Assembly (NCBI GenBank): GCA_002437435.1
Contig: DJPV01000012.1
Coordinates: 1 to 17,509, forward strand
Direction of reading: 5' to 3'
Length of the DNA stretch: 17,509 bases
DNA from: Lachnospiraceae bacterium UBA6403
GTDB taxonomy: Bacteria; Bacillota; Clostridia; Lachnospirales; Lachnospiraceae
Part shown: positions 14,780 to 17,509 of the stretch, in pieces
Layout of the letters: the number at the start of each line of letters is the position of its first letter
Position numbering within the stretch: the first letter of the stretch is position 1
Notes under the pieces: model-generated
The model's input: the letters and a program-made list of their open reading frames with translations, nothing else
Told to the model about the DNA's origin: nothing
Database searches by the model: none
Position numbers and translations under genes: made by a program

Positions 14780-15796
14780 ATGGATGATAAGGAATCGAAA
14801 GAGTCAGGCAGAATCACGATATCGGATGTGGCAGAGGCTCTGAATATATCAAAGACAACAGTTTCACGGGCAATATCAGGCAAAGGCCGGATTGGTGTAG
14901 AAACCAGAAAAAAGGTTTTAGATTACATAGAGACCCATAATTATAAACCGAACCCTCTTGCGAAAGGACTTGCGCAATCGAAAACCTATAATATCGGCTG
15001 GGTTATGCCGGGAGATTCAGAAGTGACCGATCTGCCGTTCTTCCAGCGTTGTATAATAGGAATCAGTGAAGCTGTAGCATATCAGGATTATGATATATTA
15101 CTGATCATGGTCTATGAGGATGATATGTCACAATTACAGAGAGTAGTTGAAAATCATAAGATTGACGGATTGATCCTTGGACGGACACTGATTCGGGATG
15201 ACAGAATTAAATATTTAAAGCAGACAGATCTTCCATTTGTTGCGATTGGAAGCACAGAAGAACCGGGAGTTGCACAGATCGATAACGATCATATTGCAGC
15301 CTGCCGGGAATTGACATCCATTCTCATTATGAAGGGAATGAAGAAATTCGCTTTGATCGGTGGAAACAGCAATCATGTAGTTAACCGGACAAGACGGGAA
15401 GGGTTTGAACAGGGCGTTGCCGGTGCCGGACTTATGATGGAAGATATGAAAGTGTATATGGACTGCGTTGACAGATTGTATGTCGAGGCAGCAGTAGAAG
15501 ACAGTATGCGCCACATGGTTGACTGTATTGTCTGTATGGATGACGGTATCTGTAACTGGGTACTGGATAAGCTGAGAAAAGAAGGAATATCCGTTCCGGA
15601 ACAGATTAAAGTTGTTTCTTTCTATAATAGTTCATTGCTTGAGAATAACCGTCCGACAATCACATCATTACAGTATGATCCGAAAGAACTTGGTAAAACA
15701 GCCGGAGAGACACTATTCCGGATGATCGAAGGTGAAGAAATTGCAGACCGGATCTTATTAGGATATGAAGTCACGCTGAAGAGATCTACACAATAG
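14780..15796 (+). CDS. LacI-family transcriptional regulator, signal unknown
   Basis: The 338-residue protein carries a LacI helix-turn-helix, RITISDVAEALNISKTTVSR (residues 11-30), and a sensor domain with NIGWVMPGDSEVTDLPFFQRC, IDGLILGR and KKFALIGGNSNHV. It is a separate branch from the upstream regulator. The frame opens at TTG 14735, but GAGAGGG (14761-14767) lies after that codon. GTG 14771 is only three bases from it and ATG 14780 is 12 bases away; ATG is preferred but the start is uncertain by three codons. No sugar gene lies downstream: an insertion-sequence remnant follows, so its regulon must be elsewhere or has been lost. Confidence 0.88.
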   Translation: MDDKESKESGRITISDVAEALNISKTTVSRAISGKGRIGVETRKKVLDYIETHNYKPNPLAKGLAQSKTYNIGWVMPGDSEVTDLPFFQRCIIGISEAVAYQDYDILLIMVYEDDMSQLQRVVENHKIDGLILGRTLIRDDRIKYLKQTDLPFVAIGSTEEPGVAQIDNDHIAACRELTSILIMKGMKKFALIGGNSNHVVNRTRREGFEQGVAGAGLMMEDMKVYMDCVDRLYVEAAVEDSMRHMVDCIVCMDDGICNWVLDKLRKEGISVPEQIKVVSFYNSSLLENNRPTITSLQYDPKELGKTAGETLFRMIEGEEIADRILLGYEVTLKRSTQ

Positions 15797-15797
15797 A

Positions 15798-15841
15798 TCA
15801 GGCATATAGATTGTATGCAAACCGTTGAAACCCTGAGATTT
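15798..15841 (+). terminator. Weak terminator-like fold after the second regulator
   Basis: GCATA/TATGC (15802-15806 with 15814-15818) forms a small hairpin, and TCAGG/CCTGA (15798-15802 with 15832-15836) an overlapping alternative that ends at GATTTTAA. The stems are short and the T run is four bases, so this is only a candidate. Confidence 0.25.
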
Positions 15842-15879
15842 TAACGTAAACATAAATACCTCCCCTCCTTTAAAGAGAG

Positions 15880-15898
15880 TCTTTTAGCCATGAGCAAA
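15880..15898 (+). repeat. Left terminal inverted repeat of the IS
   Basis: The complement of this segment begins TTTGCTCATGGCTAAAAGA and matches the right end at 16 of 19 positions, with the TTTGCTCAT block and CTAAA fully conserved. Confidence 0.65.
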
Positions 15899-15965
15899 GC
15901 TCCACATGTTCAGCATTTATGCGGGTTTACGAGGCATGGAAACCTCTTTTATCACTATAAATTTA

Positions 15966-15994
15966 TAGAAACAATCAACTCCCAATGGTATAAT
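15966..15994 (+). promoter_or_regulatory. Native promoter of the IS transposase
   Basis: A consensus TATAAT at 15989-15994 has an extended TGG just before it; TAGAAA at 15966-15971 is a four-of-six -35 at 17 bases. It sits only a few bases before what looks like the middle of the transposase gene, which suggests that the 5' coding part was removed. Confidence 0.55.
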
Positions 15995-15998
15995 TAAG

Positions 15999-16833
15999 TT
16001 GTCAAAATCAATTCACCGAAAGGAGCTGATTGCCCATTTTTGTGGCTTTGATATTTCTCATCCACTTCCTTCTTATTGGACTTTTGACCGCTTCCTGAAA
16101 AATTTCAATAATGAAATTCTCTCTGAAATCATGAAAACTCAGGTGCTGCTTCTTTCCAAAGAAGGTATTGTAGACACTTCTTTTATTGGCTTAGATTCAA
16201 CCCCTATCTCTGCAAATACTTCACAGAATAATCCAAAATCCTTTCTCTCAAATAAGTTTAAACCCGAAAATCAACCAAATGCCGATTCAGATTGTAGACT
16301 CGGCGTCCACACTGCATCCAATCAAACGAATGAGAAAAAATATGAATTCTATTGGGGCTATAAAAATCATGTTCTTGTGGACTGCATTTCAGGTCTTCCT
16401 ATTTACGAAATGACCACAACCGCAGAAGTTCATGATTTTACTGTTGCTTTGGATATCCTTGCTGCTACCCATTCCTTTCAATCAATAACGGAGTGCATTT
16501 TTCTCGCCGACAAAGGTTACGATGTCAAAAACATCTACAATCAGGTTAAAGAACTTTACAATGGAGAATGTATCATTCCATTAAACAAACGTAATACTAA
16601 AAATCCGAAACTCCTTCCTCAAGGAAATCCCATTTGCGAAGCAGGTCTTGCCATGTGGAAGGATGGTAAGTTTTCCGATTGTGGTCGTACCCGCCAAAAA
16701 TTTTGTTGTCCTCTAAAGTCAAGTAAAGATACCGTTTGCCCATATCAGTTTGCTGGCAGTTGCAGTTGCCGCAATCACTAGTCAATTCTGGTCAGTTTTA
16801 TCGCAAACTGAAACAATAAAACGAATTGCATGA
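15999..16833 (+). pseudogene. Transposase remnant (DDE, IS4/IS1182-like) with deletions and frameshift
   Basis: The open part (15999-16781) contains a DDE transposase core: HFCGFDI, PSYWTFDRFLKNF, FIGLDSTPISANTSQNNPKSF with first catalytic Asp66, YEFYWGYKNHVLVDCISGLPI, and FLADKGYDV with second catalytic Asp171. The open frame ends in an unrelated tail after KDTVCPY. In the next frame, from 16741 to the TGA at 16831-16833, HISLLAVAVAAITSQFW and following residues read as the usual hydrophobic C-terminus. So a segment of roughly 90-100 residues carrying the catalytic Glu appears deleted, with a frameshift at about 16740. The N-terminal 60 or so residues also seem missing, since the promoter abuts mid-gene sequence. 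The start is TTG 15999, with no good ribosome binding site. The gene is not expected to work. Missing lengths are estimated from recalled relatives. Confidence 0.82.
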
Positions 16834-16960
16834 TTTAAAAATTCTCATAGTCTTATGATTTCGTAAGTTTTGGACTTACGTTAGCTTTGCTATGTCATAA
16901 AATCGTAACCTCAAACTTTATGGAAGCTAACTGCCAAGTCCTACTTTTGAATCAATGTCT

Positions 16961-16979
16961 TTTGCTCATCTCTAAAGGA
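16961..16979 (-). repeat. Right terminal inverted repeat of the IS
   Basis: TTTGCTCATCTCTAAAGGA here matches the complement of the left end at 16 of 19 positions. Confidence 0.65.
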
Positions 16980-17031
16980 TAATCTATTTATAAATCTATG
17001 CAATGAGACTGTTTGAATTATTTTTAAGAAG

Positions 17032-17060
17032 TTCCAACTTTCTCGCTTTGCAAACTGGAA
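17032..17060 (-). terminator. Possible terminator of the flavodoxin-domain gene
   Basis: On the minus strand, a nine-pair stem (17060-17052 with 17040-17032, two wobbles) encloses an 11-base loop and starts right after the stop codon. It is followed by CTTCTT rather than a clean T run, so efficiency is uncertain. Confidence 0.4.
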
Positions 17061-17061
17061 T

Positions 17062-17509
17062 TTATTGATTTATACATTCGATGATTGGCTCGATGTATTT
17101 TTTATCTGTCCAGTCACATTTATGATCCCCTGCCACCATCAATGCTTTTTCCCATATTTCGTAATCCGCCGGATCTTTCTTTGCAACTGCCTTTTGAAGT
17201 AACTTGCATAATGTTCTATCCTTAAAAGACATTGCATCCATATCCCACGCACCACGGCAATAGAAGAGAGGAATACCAGACAAGTTGTCCTTCAAATTGT
17301 GCTCCCTGATTTGGTAAAGCGCACTTTCATCATACGGAGATGCACCGCAGCAAAACACAATGATCTTCTTACCCGTTAATTCAGTGATATTCTTTTTCAG
17401 AAATGATAATCCGGCGATACCGGAAGCATAGATTCCGCCGCCTAAAATAATCGTGTCATATGTAATAATTTTGTTAATATCAGCTTTTTTTGTTTCCATA
17501 CACGGAAAC
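17062..17509 (-). CDS. Flavodoxin-domain protein (HemG/Flavodoxin_5-like), 5' end cut by the window edge
   Basis: The frame stays open to the edge of the window beyond the first visible Met (17499), and flavodoxins need an N-terminal FMN phosphate loop (usually T-x-T/S-G-x-T) that is absent here, so the true start lies outside. About 149 residues are visible. YDTIILGGGIYASGIAGLSFLKKN matches the FMN-binding loop region of the Flavodoxin_5 family, which includes protoporphyrinogen oxidase HemG; KKIIVFCCGASP and PLFYCRGAWD follow. A low-molecular-weight FMN electron carrier or quinone/protein reductase in the cytoplasm is likely; no partner gene is in view. It is transcribed toward the IS remnant. 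Confidence 0.8.
   Translation of the reverse strand, partial: FPCMETKKADINKIITYDTIILGGGIYASGIAGLSFLKKNITELTGKKIIVFCCGASPYDESALYQIREHNLKDNLSGIPLFYCRGAWDMDAMSFKDRTLCKLLQKAVAKKDPADYEIWEKALMVAGDHKCDWTDKKYIEPIIECINQ

Larger units (their letters stand above)
15880..16979 (+). mobile_element. Internally deleted insertion sequence (IS4/IS1182-like), about 1.1 kb
   Basis: Terminal inverted repeats at 15880-15898 and 16961-16979 match at 16 of 19 positions. Between them lie an IS-type promoter, a broken transposase gene and a hairpin region at 16849-16915 that includes CGTAAG/CTTACG (16862-16867 with 16875-16880) and TTATGA/TCATAA. I see no clear target-site duplication next to these ends, so the exact boundaries may be off by some bases. 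Codon use and A+T content differ visibly from the flanking genes. The element separates the second LacI regulator from the flavodoxin-domain gene. Confidence 0.7.

Overview
The window looks like chromosomal DNA from a low-GC Gram-positive anaerobe of the Clostridia, most likely Lachnospiraceae (relatives of Roseburia, Agathobacter or Coprococcus). This rests on protein style and gene order: DUF951-rpsF-ssb-rpsR, GSI-alpha glutamine synthetase beside an ANTAR regulator, dapF beside dapL (the diaminopimelate aminotransferase route), class II GalT and AGGAGG-type ribosome binding sites. The species cannot be fixed from the sequence alone.

Layout. Positions 1-664 hold a six-gene tRNA operon (Asn, Glu, Thr, Tyr, initiator Met, Phe) with its own promoter and terminator. 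Positions 729-2162 hold a small zinc-ribbon-like DUF951 protein and the rpsF-ssb-rpsR operon with a strong promoter and terminator. Positions 2166-4062 hold a two-gene BcrA/LanF-type ABC exporter behind nested inverted repeats. Positions 4147-10394 hold a long same-strand run: glnA, an ANTAR regulator, dapF, dapL, a GH13_5 alpha-amylase homologue and a YerC/TrpR-like protein. Positions 10498-13674 hold the Leloir genes galK-galT on the minus strand, transcribed away from a LacI-family regulator (13675-14679); the shared intergenic region carries a near-perfect operator palindrome. A second LacI-family regulator with its own TTGCGC sites follows (14780-15796). An internally deleted insertion sequence (about 15880-16979) lies next, and a flavodoxin-domain gene on the minus strand runs off the right edge.

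How the parts work together. glnA and the ANTAR protein resemble the clostridial glnA/nitR arrangement, in which an RNA-binding antiterminator controls nitrogen genes. The glnA leader carries a 12-bp perfect hairpin after a near-consensus promoter, but I could not see the canonical paired ANTAR hexaloops. The ANTAR gene is almost fused to dapF, which is almost fused to dapL, so nitrogen control and lysine/peptidoglycan precursor synthesis may share transcripts. The gal genes and the first LacI regulator appear to be one galactose-responsive unit, with TAGTAAA sites placed to control both divergent promoters.

The most unusual item is the alpha-amylase homologue at 8451-9917. The GH13_5 fold is recognisable end to end, yet all three catalytic acids are replaced (Asp to Gln, Glu to Asp, Asp to Glu), as are several neighbouring substrate and calcium residues. 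It is intact and in frame, which points to a maintained pseudoenzyme rather than a decaying gene. No CRISPR array, prophage or rRNA gene was seen. No stretch above 300 bases lacks an annotated gene.
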